This document shows positions 1-9,372 of a stretch of DNA of 64,000 bases, piece after piece. The translations under genes and the position numbers were made by a program. Every line of letters starts with the position of its first letter. Position 1 is the stretch's first letter. The DNA lies in NCBI RefSeq assembly GCF_023277115.1, contig NZ_JALQCS010000001.1, positions 1,358,001 to 1,422,000 on the forward strand, written 5' to 3'. The notes under the pieces were generated by a model, which saw only the letters and a list, made by a program, of their open reading frames with translations, was not told the DNA's origin and ran no database searches. This DNA comes from Acidithiobacillus acidisediminis (GTDB lineage Bacteria; Pseudomonadota; Gammaproteobacteria; Acidithiobacillales; Acidithiobacillaceae).

Positions 1-1083
1 GGCAATATAGTCAGCCACGATCCGCGCGCGCCGGCGCAGGTCACCCGCCTCACCAAGACGCTGTTGATGTTTGCGTGGCAGCAGCTGGGGATCGGCAAAG
101 AGCAGGGCAAAGATTTGGCGTACGGTCCTTTTGGCCTTTTCGGCTTGGCGATGTACCCGCGGATGGCGATATAGATTGGCCATGAGAAAGGCCTTGAGCT
201 TGCGAATGGCGTGAACCATCTCTGGACTGTGCGCCGCCAATGCCTCAGGGTGTTGCCGAACGTCGGCGAGACTGCGAATCCCAGCGGCGGCAATACGCGC
301 GGAACTGTACTCGACGAGGTCGGTGATAAGTAGATTGATCAGGCGGCGTCCTGCCTCGTGCCGCAAGACACTGCGCGCTGCCGTGGGATAGCGGCGCTGC
401 ACCTCGCGGTAAATCGACCCGAACATGGTTTCCTCGCAGAGGGCCTCAAGATCGATCAGCCCGGCACGCAGGCCATCGTCGATGTCATGATTGTTGTAGG
501 CAATCTCGTCCGCCAGATTGGTGATCTGCGCCTCGAGGCTGGCCTGCTCTCCCTTCAGAAATCGCTCGCCGACATCCCCCAATTTTTCCGCACGGCTGCG
601 ACTGCAGTGCTTGAGTATTCCTTCTCGAGTCTCGAAGGTGAGGTTGAGACCGGGAAAATCCCCATACCGGGCTTCCAACACGTCGACAACCCGCAGCGAC
701 TGAATGTTGTGCTCGAATCCTCCGTATTCAGTCATGCAGGCATTCAGTGCATCCTGGCCGGCATGACCAAAGGGCGTATGTCCGAGGTCATGGGCAAGGG
801 CGATGGCTTCCACGAGGTCTTCGTCCAGACCCAATTGCCGGGCAATGGAACGGGCTACCTGACCCACCTCCAGACTATGGGTGAGGCGAGTACGATAGAG
901 ATCACCCTCATGATTGACGAAGACCTGGGTCTTGTATTCGAGGCGGCGAAAGGCCGTGGAGTGAATGACCCGATCGCGATCGCGCTGGTGCGCGCTGCGT
1001 CCTCCCGTGGGTTCCTCCTCTGGATGGCGCCGCCCGCGCGTCTGCTGCGGGTGCGCAGCGTAGTCCGCCAAGGCGTGTTCCAT
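1..1083 (-). CDS. dgt: dGTP triphosphohydrolase-like HD-domain protein (partial, C-terminus off the window)
   Basis: Reading the minus strand from the ATG at 1083 gives an open frame of 361 codons with no stop before the window edge. It is a deoxyguanosinetriphosphate triphosphohydrolase-like protein, which hydrolyses dNTPs to deoxynucleoside and triphosphate. The family hallmarks are in order: DRDRVIHSTAFRRLEYKTQV near residues 35-54, THSLEV (H69), and the HD pair in AHDLGHTPFGHAG (H98, D99). The last residues read RIVADYIA, which in the family is followed by about 20-30 more residues, so only a short tail is missing. The start lies 2 bp after the thyX stop, so the two are probably co-transcribed; both act on nucleotide pools. 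Confidence 0.9.
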   Translation of the reverse strand, partial: MEHALADYAAHPQQTRGRRHPEEEPTGGRSAHQRDRDRVIHSTAFRRLEYKTQVFVNHEGDLYRTRLTHSLEVGQVARSIARQLGLDEDLVEAIALAHDLGHTPFGHAGQDALNACMTEYGGFEHNIQSLRVVDVLEARYGDFPGLNLTFETREGILKHCSRSRAEKLGDVGERFLKGEQASLEAQITNLADEIAYNNHDIDDGLRAGLIDLEALCEETMFGSIYREVQRRYPTAARSVLRHEAGRRLINLLITDLVEYSSARIAAAGIRSLADVRQHPEALAAHSPEMVHAIRKLKAFLMANLYRHPRVHRQAEKAKRTVRQIFALLFADPQLLPRKHQQRLGEAGDLRRRARIVADYIA

Positions 1084-1085
1084 GC

Positions 1086-1892
1086 TCAGCTGTGGCTCTC
1101 GGCCAAGACCTGCTCCATGGTGCTTGCGAGCAACGGTAGGCGGCGGGAAAAGAGTAGGTAGGCCGCGTCGGCGTATTGGCGAATCTCATACTGGGCATCA
1201 GCCTTGCGCCGCAGGCGGAAAAAATTCATCAGACTGCGAAAATTCACGGTCCAGTAGACATCGGAATATGCGGCTACCGGCATGACATTGCGCAACAATT
1301 CGCGCGCTCGGCCACGATAGGGATCACGCCCACCGCTTTTGGCCGGCAGCGTACCATCCGCGCGAGCGGCATCGATCCGGGTGCAGGCAGCGCTGTATTG
1401 TTCCTCGTACCAGGCAAACAAACTGGCCATCAGCGCTTCATATTCTGCCATGCTGTCATCATCCAATACGGCGTAGCCATCCACCGTGCGTGCCGCGAGA
1501 TCCGGCACGTAGGCCTCAGAGATAGGCTTACGATAACGCATGGAAAACTCATTCCAACTGGAGATGCGGTGCTTGACCCACTGTCGGAGAACGAAAATGG
1601 GTGCCACGAAACGAAAGCGAAAATAGACCGTCTCGAAGGGGGTGCCGTGCTGATCGTGAAGTAGCTGGTAGAGCAGACTGCGATCGCGCTCACTGAAGGA
1701 TTCGGCATTGGCGAGACGATTGTTGGTGGTGCTGATGCGGGCGGTATTGATGATCGTGGCCTCATCCCCCCAGCTATCTTCCAGCTCGATGAAGCCAAAA
1801 TTGCCGATTCGCAGGCAGGCGTCGGGGTGCTGCCGAAGGCGCGCAGCAATCTCCTCTTCCAGCTCGTTGGTGGCCTTGTTGTGTTCTGCCAT
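1086..1892 (-). CDS. thyX: FAD-dependent thymidylate synthase ThyX
   Basis: 268-residue flavin-dependent thymidylate synthase, which makes dTMP from dUMP using methylene-tetrahydrofolate, FAD and NADPH. The ThyX signature RHR-X7-S is present at residues 107-117 as KHRISSWNEFS, with Lys in place of the first Arg, followed by MRY. No ThyA-like gene is seen in this window. It sits between aroB (4-bp gap upstream) and the dNTPase (2-bp gap downstream) in one minus-strand run, so it is likely the penultimate gene of the pil-aro-thyX-dgt unit. It is longer than the roughly 220-residue short ThyX proteins and fits the longer proteobacterial type. Confidence 0.93.
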   Translation of the reverse strand: MAEHNKATNELEEEIAARLRQHPDACLRIGNFGFIELEDSWGDEATIINTARISTTNNRLANAESFSERDRSLLYQLLHDQHGTPFETVYFRFRFVAPIFVLRQWVKHRISSWNEFSMRYRKPISEAYVPDLAARTVDGYAVLDDDSMAEYEALMASLFAWYEEQYSAACTRIDAARADGTLPAKSGGRDPYRGRARELLRNVMPVAAYSDVYWTVNFRSLMNFFRLRRKADAQYEIRQYADAAYLLFSRRLPLLASTMEQVLAESHS

Positions 1893-1895
1893 AGC

Positions 1896-2987
1896 TTACT
1901 CCATGAAGGCGTTGAGGGTCTGTCGTATGGCAGCCTCGGGTACATCGCCGGTAATGATCGATTCACCGATGCCACGCAGCAGGATGAAGCGAATCTGTCC
2001 CCCGGAGGCCTTTTTATCGACCCGCATGTAGCGCAGATATTCTTCTACGGGCAGGCGCGGTGCATGGGTCGGTAGCCCAGCGGCTTGAATGAGGCGAAAA
2101 ATGCGCGCCTGTTCACTCTCGCGCAGAAGGTCGAGGCGGCGCGAGAGATCGGCGGCCATGACCATACCAATGGCTACCGCCTCGCCATGCAGATAGCTGC
2201 CATAGCCTGTTGCGGCCTCGATGGCGTGGCCAAAGGTGTGTCCATAATTGAGAATGGCGCGCAGGCCACCCTCCAATTCATCGCGCGCCACGACCTCGGC
2301 CTTGTCGGCGCAGGAATCATGAATGACACGCGCCAGGGCCTCGGCATCTTCAGCCAGAATGGCATCCAGATGGTCTTCGAGCCAAACAAAGAACCCTGGG
2401 TCATTGATCAGCCCGTACTTGATCACCTCAGCCAGACCGGAGCGAAATTCTCGCTCTGGCAGACTATCCAGGGTATCGACATCGGCGATGACAGCGCGGG
2501 GCTGATAAAAGGCACCAATCATGTTTTTGCCCAACGCGTGATTGACCCCGGTTTTTCCTCCCACCGAGGAATCCACCATGGCCAGCAGTGTGGTGGGGAC
2601 TTGCAGAAAGGGAATGCCCCGTTGGTAGATGGCGGCGACGAACCCCCCCAAGTCGCCGATGACGCCGCCACCCAGGGCGCAGAGGCAGGAATCTCGACCG
2701 AGCCCGGCAGCCAGCATTTGCCCACAAACCTCCTCAACCTGGGTCAGGGTTTTGCTGCCTTCGCCGTGGGGAACAATGATCTCTACCAGGGGGCACTGGG
2801 CCCGCGCCAGGGTATCGCGTAGTGCCGGCAAGTAGAGGGGGGCGACGAGGTCATCGGACAGGACCGCGACTCCACCTGGACTCAGGTGCGGCAGGAAAAG
2901 CTGGGCATCGTGCAGTAACCCGGAGCCAATGTGTATGGGGTAGGAACGTGCACCGAGTTGGACCTGGAGGCTGGGCATGAGAAACAT
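1896..2987 (-). CDS. aroB: 3-dehydroquinate synthase AroB
   Basis: 363-residue 3-dehydroquinate synthase, the second step of the shikimate pathway (DAHP to 3-dehydroquinate; NAD+ and a divalent metal). Visible family blocks are ALGGGVIGDLGGFVAA (NAD-binding), VPTTLLAMVDSSVGGKTGVN, GLAEVIKYGLI, NYGHTFGHAIE and LHGEAVAIGM, the last two carrying metal-binding His residues. The length is normal. It follows aroK on the minus strand, the common proteobacterial aroK-aroB pair behind pilQ. The N-terminal MFLM gives two possible ATG starts within 12 bases. Confidence 0.96.
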   Translation of the reverse strand: MFLMPSLQVQLGARSYPIHIGSGLLHDAQLFLPHLSPGGVAVLSDDLVAPLYLPALRDTLARAQCPLVEIIVPHGEGSKTLTQVEEVCGQMLAAGLGRDSCLCALGGGVIGDLGGFVAAIYQRGIPFLQVPTTLLAMVDSSVGGKTGVNHALGKNMIGAFYQPRAVIADVDTLDSLPEREFRSGLAEVIKYGLINDPGFFVWLEDHLDAILAEDAEALARVIHDSCADKAEVVARDELEGGLRAILNYGHTFGHAIEAATGYGSYLHGEAVAIGMVMAADLSRRLDLLRESEQARIFRLIQAAGLPTHAPRLPVEEYLRYMRVDKKASGGQIRFILLRGIGESIITGDVPEAAIRQTLNAFME

Positions 2988-3050
2988 CTCTTCTAAGTGC
3001 TTCGCCCCATTGTAGGGGGCTGACGCTCTCCTGCAAAGTTTTTTGCGCGG

Positions 3051-3578
3051 CTAGCCGGAGCAGAGATTACGCAAATGGCGCAGAATCTGGCGCAATACCT
3101 GATCGGATCGTTGCATATCACCGCGCACGCGCCAATGTGCCGTCTGTCGATATAGGGCCGTGCGTTGCCCTGCCAGGTCCTCCAGACGTTGGCGCAGATT
3201 GTCCACTTGCAGTAAGGGGCGTTGTCGATCATGACGCAGGCGTTTGAGCTGTTCTGCGACGCTGACCTCCAGATAGATGACTTCCCCCATGCTGCGCAGA
3301 AGCGGCCGATTGCGTGGGTCGAGGATGGCACCGCCGCCCGTGGCCAAGACGATATCCTCCTCTTCATTTGCAATCTCTTGTAAGGCGCGATGTTCTCGTT
3401 CCCGAAACCCTGCTTCTCCCTCAATGGCAAAGATGGTTGGAATATCTACCCCCGTCGTGGCAACGATGCGCGTATCCGCATCGACAAATTGCCAACGCAA
3501 ACGGGCCGCCAAAAGGCGGCCGATGGTGCTTTTCCCTGACCCCATGGGGCCAATGAGGATAATCCTAGCCAGCGTCAT
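3051..3578 (-). CDS. aroK: Shikimate kinase AroK
   Basis: About 175-residue shikimate kinase, which phosphorylates shikimate at the 3-OH. The P-loop is GPMGSGKST (residues 10-18). VDADTRI carries the shikimate/Mg-binding Asp, and FREREHRAL and ATGGGAIL are the usual Arg and Gly-rich substrate loops. The frame is open further upstream to 3626, but those extra 16 residues only mirror the 3' end of pilQ in another frame. I therefore take the internal ATG at 3578, which overlaps the pilQ stop by 14 bp. A GGAG lies almost against that ATG, so the exact start is not certain. It lies between pilQ and aroB. Confidence 0.92.
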   Translation of the reverse strand: MTLARIILIGPMGSGKSTIGRLLAARLRWQFVDADTRIVATTGVDIPTIFAIEGEAGFREREHRALQEIANEEEDIVLATGGGAILDPRNRPLLRSMGEVIYLEVSVAEQLKRLRHDRQRPLLQVDNLRQRLEDLAGQRTALYRQTAHWRVRGDMQRSDQVLRQILRHLRNLCSG

Positions 3579-5904
3579 CTCCTGAGTCCGCGCCGCCCCC
3601 CACCACCTTGGGGGTGATGAAGACAAGTAGTTCGGTCTGGGCGGTATTGTACTCCTTGGCCTTGAACAGCCAGCCGAGGAGAGGGATATCCTTCAATAAC
3701 GGAACACCAGACTGGCTGGTGCTATTGGTTTCGGTGTAGATACCACCGATCACGACCGTCTGTCCATTGTTTACCAAGAGCTTAGTCTTGACTTCCTGGG
3801 TATTGATAGGGACGCCACCCGCCGTCACCTGGGCATAGTTCGGTTGATTGTTGGTGGCATCCACATCCATGGTGACCTTGCCATTGGGCGCAATATGCGG
3901 TGTCACCTTCAACGCCAGTTCGGCCTTCTTGAAGGTCACTGCGGTAGCGCCACTGCTGGAGGCCTGCTGGTAAGGGATTTCCGTACCCTGGGCGATAGTG
4001 GCGGTTTCGTTGTCCTCCGTCAGCACCTTCGGGCTGGAGATGATCTTCGCCTTGTTGGCTGCCTGTAGCGCCTGTAATTGCAGGTTGAGGATGCGACTAC
4101 CCGAGGCGTTGCCCAGGGCAAAGCCGAGAGAAGCAGGATTGAGGCCGGTAAGGGGGCTGCCGCTCGGTGCATAGGCTGGTAGATTCACAATGGCCGGCAC
4201 GCCACCGCTGGTGCTGCCAGTGGTAGTACTACTGCCCCCAGAACCACCACCACCGAAGCTACCAATGGGGTAATTGCCGCCTTGGGTACTTGTACTGTTG
4301 GAAGCGCCGGTACCGGAGAGGTTGATGATGCCACCGCCAGCGCCGGAGGTGTAGGTTCCGCCCCACTGAATACCTAGCGATTGTGCGGCATTGGTGGTGA
4401 TCTGCACGATCCGCGCTTCAATCAATACTTGGGGTACAGGCTTGTCAATCTGGGCAACGAGCTTTTTAATGTTGTCAATGTCTTGGGGGGTGTCGCGCAC
4501 CAGAAGGCTATTCGTGCGCGTGACCACCGAAACAGAACCACGGGATCCGAGCAAAGAGTTGCCAATTAGATTTTCCGAGGGAATGCCCAGGGCAGAAGCG
4601 AGAGCATGGCTCTGTTGTAAGTTCAGACCATTCCCAGAATTATTATCGTTGACCTGCTGGGAAAATCCACGCAGCAGATCGGCGATCTGGCTGGCGCGGG
4701 CATATTTGAGCGGAATGAGTTCGGTGACCAATGGTTCCAGCTTGCGCTTGCTGGCCTCGGCCTTCAGTTCGGCCTCTTCCTGGCTAGTAATCTGATTTGC
4801 CGGTGCCACCCAGAGGATGTTGCCAATGTGCTTCACGGCCAGGCCCTGGGATTCCAGTATGACCTTGAAGGCCTCTTCCCACGGCTCGTTCTTTAGGCGA
4901 ATCGAGACCGTTCCCGTAACGCTGTTGGAAACCACGATATTCTGATGTGTGAAATCGGCGATGACCTGTAATGCATCCCGCACACTAATGTTTTGAAAGT
5001 CCATGCTCAAGCGTTTGCTTTGCATTGGATTCTCTGCGACGGCATTGGCTGCTTCGTGACGCACCGAGATCATCGTTTGACTGCCAAGCTGGTAGGCAGA
5101 GTATTGGAATGGTCCGCCGATATGAAAGATGAGACGGGTATCGCTACCAATCGGGTAGACATCCACATATTGTACCGGGGTCCCGAATTGGTCTGTGCCA
5201 AAGCGATGCGTCAGGCTGGTGGGTACTTGGGTGTCGTGCAGGGTGACCACCAGACGCCCCGGCTCGCGACTGACATCCATCCGCGGCTGCATCCCATGGA
5301 TATCGAGAGAGAGCATGCCAGCGCCATTTTTTTCGCGGTGGAACGCCAGATTGTCGATGCTGGTGCCGCTATAGGCGGGCACAGTTGCGGTAACCGGAGT
5401 GGCGATATTGCCGCTGTCGCTCGGGACGGGCGCGGCTGGCTGCGGCGCTGGTGTCGCGGCCTCATGCAGGGCAGCAAAGCGCAGGCGATACCCCGCAGCG
5501 GCAGGTTCTACCATCACTGCCTGGGGTGATTTCAGGAGGAGATCAATGCGCGCATTGTGTCCATCATTCTCCGTCAGGATGTTTTCGATGACGCCGCCGC
5601 CTGCCACATTGGCTGCCTGGGGGAGAAAATGGGCATCCTGAAAGTCGATGCGCACGCGGTAGCCATGATTGGAGGTGTTCACATCATAGGCTGGACGGGA
5701 GTCACTCTGAATATTGAGGATGGTCCCCTTGGCACCCGTCTGGACCTGCAGACCCTGGATCAAGCTTTCTGCCCAACTAACGCTGCTGACTGTCATGCAG
5801 GCAAGGGCGGACAGCAGGGCTACGCGCAATGCAGCAGAGCGTTTTCCACGGCTATGATGGGTCGGGAGAACTGCAAAAGAATCATTTGGGTTCATGTGCT
5901 TCAT
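3565..5904 (-). CDS. pilQ: Type IV pilus secretin PilQ
   Basis: 779-residue outer-membrane secretin through which the type IV pilus leaves the cell. A cleavable signal peptide (about residues 20-46, ending SVSWAES) is followed by two AMIN-type domains that bind peptidoglycan. Next come a secretin/TonB short N-terminal domain (around MDFQNISVRDALQVIADF) and an N1-type domain (VTELIPLKYARASQIADLL). The C-terminal secretin barrel domain contains VPQVLIEARIV and LLVNNGQTVVIGGIY. A Gly/Ser-rich insert near residue 560 sits inside the barrel region. It overlaps pilP by 4 bp and is the last pil gene of pilMNOPQ. Confidence 0.96.
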   Translation of the reverse strand: MKHMNPNDSFAVLPTHHSRGKRSAALRVALLSALACMTVSSVSWAESLIQGLQVQTGAKGTILNIQSDSRPAYDVNTSNHGYRVRIDFQDAHFLPQAANVAGGGVIENILTENDGHNARIDLLLKSPQAVMVEPAAAGYRLRFAALHEAATPAPQPAAPVPSDSGNIATPVTATVPAYSGTSIDNLAFHREKNGAGMLSLDIHGMQPRMDVSREPGRLVVTLHDTQVPTSLTHRFGTDQFGTPVQYVDVYPIGSDTRLIFHIGGPFQYSAYQLGSQTMISVRHEAANAVAENPMQSKRLSMDFQNISVRDALQVIADFTHQNIVVSNSVTGTVSIRLKNEPWEEAFKVILESQGLAVKHIGNILWVAPANQITSQEEAELKAEASKRKLEPLVTELIPLKYARASQIADLLRGFSQQVNDNNSGNGLNLQQSHALASALGIPSENLIGNSLLGSRGSVSVVTRTNSLLVRDTPQDIDNIKKLVAQIDKPVPQVLIEARIVQITTNAAQSLGIQWGGTYTSGAGGGIINLSGTGASNSTSTQGGNYPIGSFGGGGSGGSSTTTGSTSGGVPAIVNLPAYAPSGSPLTGLNPASLGFALGNASGSRILNLQLQALQAANKAKIISSPKVLTEDNETATIAQGTEIPYQQASSSGATAVTFKKAELALKVTPHIAPNGKVTMDVDATNNQPNYAQVTAGGVPINTQEVKTKLLVNNGQTVVIGGIYTETNSTSQSGVPLLKDIPLLGWLFKAKEYNTAQTELLVFITPKVVGGGADSGDDAG

Positions 5905-6452
5905 CCTTGCTCAGATCCATTGCTCTGAAAGTGCAGCGTGGTGTTTTGTTTTTGATAACCCCCAAAGGCATTTGGGAGATATTGGGTAATGATGACCTCG
6001 TGGCGTTTTGGATCGATGGCGACAATGTGTCCATTCTTGTCGCCGATACCAGAGCCTACCGCTGCCCGATACACTTTGCTGTCTGGGGTCAGGAAAACCG
6101 CCCACTCTTGCCCCTCTGCCTGGAGGATGCCGGTCAAGGTCAGACTGCCCACTGCGTATTTTTCGAGAGGTTGCAGCGGGCCTTTGCGCTTGGGTGCAGC
6201 CCCCTGACTCTGGGTCTCTGCTTCCTGACGTAGCGCCAACGCGGAAAAACTGGTGAAGGGGTCGCGATCTTGCGGGTTGCTATACGCGGTTGCCGTGTAA
6301 TGCGGAATGGGTGGAAGCGCTTCAATCTTGGGATGGAGATCTGGCCCTTGCGCGACAAATGCACGGAGCTTGTCTAGGTTATTGTTCTGGGAGCAGGCGC
6401 TCAGGAGAATCGCCATAGTCAATAACATACCGATTTGGCTGCTGCGCTTCAT
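5901..6452 (-). CDS. pilP: Type IV pilus inner-membrane lipoprotein PilP
   Basis: 183-residue pilotin-like lipoprotein that joins the PilM/N/O inner-membrane platform to the PilQ secretin. The N-terminus has a short basic stretch, a hydrophobic segment and the lipobox LLSAC, with the lipidated Cys at residue 20. The middle contains DPFTSF and the C-terminal part has the family pattern LTGILQAEGQEWAVFLTPDSKVYRAAVGSGIGD. It overlaps pilO upstream and pilQ downstream by 4 bp each, indicating tight translational coupling. Confidence 0.93.
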   Translation of the reverse strand: MKRSSQIGMLLTMAILLSACSQNNNLDKLRAFVAQGPDLHPKIEALPPIPHYTATAYSNPQDRDPFTSFSALALRQEAETQSQGAAPKRKGPLQPLEKYAVGSLTLTGILQAEGQEWAVFLTPDSKVYRAAVGSGIGDKNGHIVAIDPKRHEVIITQYLPNAFGGYQKQNTTLHFQSNGSEQG

Positions 6453-7093
6453 TTTTCAGCCTCCGTTTTCCCCTCTACCTTGGTCTGAATGTAGCGGTAC
6501 GTCGTGGCGACGCAGGACATTTGCAATTTCTGCGCTGCCAGCGCCTTGGCAAGAGGTGCAGCATTGGCTTCTCCGGCGGCAGGCACGATATTGATCTCGT
6601 CAATGGTCACGATGCGCGGCATGGCTGCGACCGCAGCAGCAAAACGTCCAATATCGCCGTAGGTTCCCACCACATTGATCTTTACTGGAATTTTGGCATA
6701 AAAGTTTTTGTTGACCTCAGGGAGCGGTTGGAAGAGCGTAAACTCCAGGCCGCGGCTACGCCCGGCTAGGGTAACATCGTCGAGCAAGGAGGGAATCTGA
6801 GCGCGATCCGGCAGTTGTTGCAAGAAGCGCTGGAAACGCTGTTTCATCTCCTTGATCTGCGCCTGATAAGCGGGCAGATCTGCTGCGAGCATCTGCTTTT
6901 GACGGACCTGCTCCTTCATGCTTTGGACTTGTGCCCGCAGGTCACCATATTTCTCATTTTCTGGCGAAATGAACCAGAACCAGGCGACGATTCCCAACAG
7001 GATGATGATGATGAGAGCAATGATCGCCTTGGTCTTGACCGGAAGGCGCATGAGATCATCGAGCTGCAGGTTGTTGATTTCATCCCAGGTCAT
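6449..7093 (-). CDS. pilO: Type IV pilus assembly protein PilO
   Basis: 214-residue bitopic inner-membrane protein of the pilus alignment complex. One transmembrane segment (about residues 23-46, ALIIIILLGIVAWFWFI) is followed by a coiled-coil stretch rich in Lys/Gln/Glu and a ferredoxin-like periplasmic domain (FYAKIPVKINVVGTYGDIGRF). It forms heterodimers with PilN in characterised systems. It starts 4 bp after pilN and overlaps pilP by 4 bp. Confidence 0.93.
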   Translation of the reverse strand: MTWDEINNLQLDDLMRLPVKTKAIIALIIIILLGIVAWFWFISPENEKYGDLRAQVQSMKEQVRQKQMLAADLPAYQAQIKEMKQRFQRFLQQLPDRAQIPSLLDDVTLAGRSRGLEFTLFQPLPEVNKNFYAKIPVKINVVGTYGDIGRFAAAVAAMPRIVTIDEINIVPAAGEANAAPLAKALAAQKLQMSCVATTYRYIQTKVEGKTEAEK

Positions 7094-7097
7094 ATTG

Positions 7098-7655
7098 TTA
7101 CTCCGGCTTTGCCGTGGGCAATTGGGTTTGCATTTGCAAGGTGAACTGGTTCACTTCTTCTCCCCCCAATTGCGCCTTGCTGATGATGTCCAGGGTCGGT
7201 TTGTTGAATACCCCGCTGTGTTCAATTTGGCGCATGAATGCGGCGACCTGATCATTGCCTTCCGCATAACCGGAAAGGGTAATGGTGTTGCCCTGTTGTT
7301 GTAGCTTGGTCAGGAACACTCCGGATGGCGTAATGGAGGACAGCGTATTGAATATGCGTACACTCAGGTCACGGCGATCCTGTAACACTCCGATAATCTT
7401 CTCCCGCGCGAGAAGCGCATCCCGTTTCTTGCGCAGATCCGCAATGGAAGCGATTTTCACATCCAGTTGCTGCGTTACCCCTTGTAAATAGGTTATTTTC
7501 TGCTGCTCAGACTGCACGCGAGCAACGAAGATCTGATAGACGCCATAATAGATCACTCCCGCAACGATCAGGATCAAAAGGAGTCCGACTAGGAAAAATT
7601 GCTGTTGCTGCGCTCTCTTGCTTTCTCGATGCGGAAGCAGGTTGATCAGTATCAT
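7098..7655 (-). CDS. pilN: Type IV pilus assembly protein PilN
   Basis: About 185-residue inner-membrane protein, partner of PilO. The cytoplasmic N-terminus MILINLLPHRESKR carries the conserved INLLP motif that docks on PilM, followed by one transmembrane segment and a coiled coil. The frame is open to 7685, but the conserved motif begins at the ATG at 7655. That ATG overlaps the pilM stop by 4 bp, so I use it as the start. Confidence 0.93.
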   Translation of the reverse strand: MILINLLPHRESKRAQQQQFFLVGLLLILIVAGVIYYGVYQIFVARVQSEQQKITYLQGVTQQLDVKIASIADLRKKRDALLAREKIIGVLQDRRDLSVRIFNTLSSITPSGVFLTKLQQQGNTITLSGYAEGNDQVAAFMRQIEHSGVFNKPTLDIISKAQLGGEEVNQFTLQMQTQLPTAKPE

Positions 7656-8695
7656 TCCGCAAACCTCCGTAAAGCTAGACCGCAAGCTACCGCCATGGAA
7701 GAGCCCTCGCTGCGCAAGAAGCGTTCATTGACCTTCGGCCCAGCAAGCATGCCGCGAAAGGGATCGGGGGCTTCCACCGTAAAACCGGGAAGTTGCTGGG
7801 CAATATTAGGCAAGTTGGCGCCCGCGCCAAAAAGAACGACCTTACGAAAGCTGACGTCCGGCAGGCTGGCCTGGAAAAAATCCAGGGCGCGCAGCATTTC
7901 CCGACCGAGGTCGGCGACGAACGGGATAAGTACCTCTTTCTCGTACTCCGCAGGAAGGCCACCAAAACGCTGCATTCGCAGAGCGTCCTCTGGACTCAAC
8001 CCAAAATGCTGGGAAATTCTTTCGATCAATCTGGCGGTGCCGAAATTATGATCACGAGAATAAATGGGTTGGGAGTTCTCGAATACATGCACGCCGGTGG
8101 TGTTGGCGCCGATTTCAATCATCACGACCCCGCCTTTCTCCGAATGGATTTGCGGATCCAGGTGATGGAGAAGCGTCCACAGGGAGAATTGACGCACGTC
8201 AAGAATGCTGGGCTTGAGGCCGGCATCCTCCAATATCGCTGAGATATCTTCTACCTGATCTTTTTTGCTGGCAACCAGAAGGACCTGCTGATATCCCTTA
8301 CGTTCTGCATCAGGTCCCAGGGGAGAAAAATCGAAATTGACCTGATCCATGGGAAAGGGGATATATTGTTGTCCTTCGTAACGAATCTGTTCTTCGATGA
8401 TGTCGTCACGCATGCCCGCCGGCAGCGAAATGATTTTGACGATCGCGTTATTGGATGGTAACGCAGTCGCGGCTCTTTTGGTGCGAATGCGCGATCGTTG
8501 CAGAATGCTGCGTATGGCAGTGCTGGTCGGTTCGAGATCGTGCCCGTCCTGTTCGTTCCCAGGGTGCTGCAGTATCGTCTCACTATCGACGTGCGTGACG
8601 GAAAGCTGTCCGCGTGCGGAAGACAGTTCTACAAGTTTCACTGCTTCGGGTCCAATATCGAGACCAAGCAGTGGGGGACGGGGCATGCGTAGCAT
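7652..8695 (-). CDS. pilM: Type IV pilus assembly ATPase-like protein PilM
   Basis: 347-residue cytoplasmic actin-like (FtsA-fold) protein that binds the PilN N-terminus. Nucleotide-binding blocks are visible: LLGLDIGPEAVKLVEL at the start, EIGANTTGVHVFEN in the middle (phosphate 2 type) and VLFGAGANLPNIAQQL near the end (adenosine type). It is the first gene of pilMNOPQ and is divergent from tadA, with a good sigma70-type promoter upstream (8772-8799). Confidence 0.95.
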   Translation of the reverse strand: MLRMPRPPLLGLDIGPEAVKLVELSSARGQLSVTHVDSETILQHPGNEQDGHDLEPTSTAIRSILQRSRIRTKRAATALPSNNAIVKIISLPAGMRDDIIEEQIRYEGQQYIPFPMDQVNFDFSPLGPDAERKGYQQVLLVASKKDQVEDISAILEDAGLKPSILDVRQFSLWTLLHHLDPQIHSEKGGVVMIEIGANTTGVHVFENSQPIYSRDHNFGTARLIERISQHFGLSPEDALRMQRFGGLPAEYEKEVLIPFVADLGREMLRALDFFQASLPDVSFRKVVLFGAGANLPNIAQQLPGFTVEAPDPFRGMLAGPKVNERFLRSEGSSMAVACGLALRRFAE

Positions 8696-8771
8696 GTTTT
8701 CCTCACCTTAGTGCGTAATGAACCGCTGTGCTGTTCCCAAGCAAGCGTCTGCTTTTTGCAACTCGACCGGG

Positions 8772-8799
8772 AAATTAGCAGCATTCCGGTTCCTGTCAA
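8772..8799 (-). promoter_or_regulatory. Candidate sigma70 promoter for pilMNOPQ
   Basis: On the minus strand there is a perfect -35 hexamer TTGACA (8799-8794), a 16-bp spacer and a TAATTT -10-like hexamer (8777-8772). The hexamers lie about 75-100 bp upstream of the pilM start and point towards it. No competing gene lies between. It is a sequence match only. Confidence 0.5.
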
Positions 8800-8838
8800 G
8801 GCAGACCGGCAAAAATCTGCGCTCTGAGCCAGTCGGAT

Positions 8839-9372
8839 TTGGTGCGCCAGAACATTCTGGATAGACTGCTATTCAACTTCGCTGTGGATATTTCTGTGGG
8901 ATTGCGGCAATCGACGGATGAATGGTGGATGCGCATCGCGCTGGACTGCGCACATCAAGCGGCGGCCCTGGGCGAGGTACCGGTTGGGGCGGTGTTGGTG
9001 GATGGAGAAGGTCGATTGCTGGCCAGTGTCCACAACGCGCCTATCACCGCCACCGATCCAACGGCCCATGCAGAGATCGTGGCGCTGCGGCAGGGGGCGC
9101 AACGCCTGGGAAATTATCGCCTGGCTGGGTGTACGCTCTATGTCACCCTGGAACCTTGTGTTATGTGCTTTGGCGCCATTATTCATGCACGCATGGCGCG
9201 GGTGGTCTATGCGGCAGCCGACCCGAAGGCGGGGGTGGTCGAGAGCCATTTGCAGCTGCCCAGTGTGGCGCCCAGCAATCATCGGCTCGAATGGCAAGGG
9301 GGGGTGCTCGCAGATGAGGCGTCTCGCCTACTCAAGGATTTTTTTCGGGCGCGACGAACGACTACACTATGA
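8839..9372 (+). CDS. tadA: tRNA-specific adenosine deaminase TadA
   Basis: Deaminates adenosine 34 of tRNA-Arg(ACG) to inosine. The zinc-binding cytidine-deaminase motif is complete: PTAHAEIVALRQG (H77, catalytic E79) and LEPCVMCFGAIIHAR (C107, C110). The C-terminus ADEASRLLKDFFRARR is also typical. The longest frame begins with TTG. By comparison with known TadA proteins, translation more likely begins at a GTG near 8884 or 8896, shortly before DEWWMRIAL. It overlaps the next gene by 4 bp. Confidence 0.94.
   Translation: MVRQNILDRLLFNFAVDISVGLRQSTDEWWMRIALDCAHQAAALGEVPVGAVLVDGEGRLLASVHNAPITATDPTAHAEIVALRQGAQRLGNYRLAGCTLYVTLEPCVMCFGAIIHARMARVVYAAADPKAGVVESHLQLPSVAPSNHRLEWQGGVLADEASRLLKDFFRARRTTTL

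Noticed and set aside
358-1161. Long plus-strand open frame of 267 codons
   Set aside because: It is antisense to the dgt-type gene, whose HD motifs are clear on the minus strand; the plus-strand product has no recognisable features.
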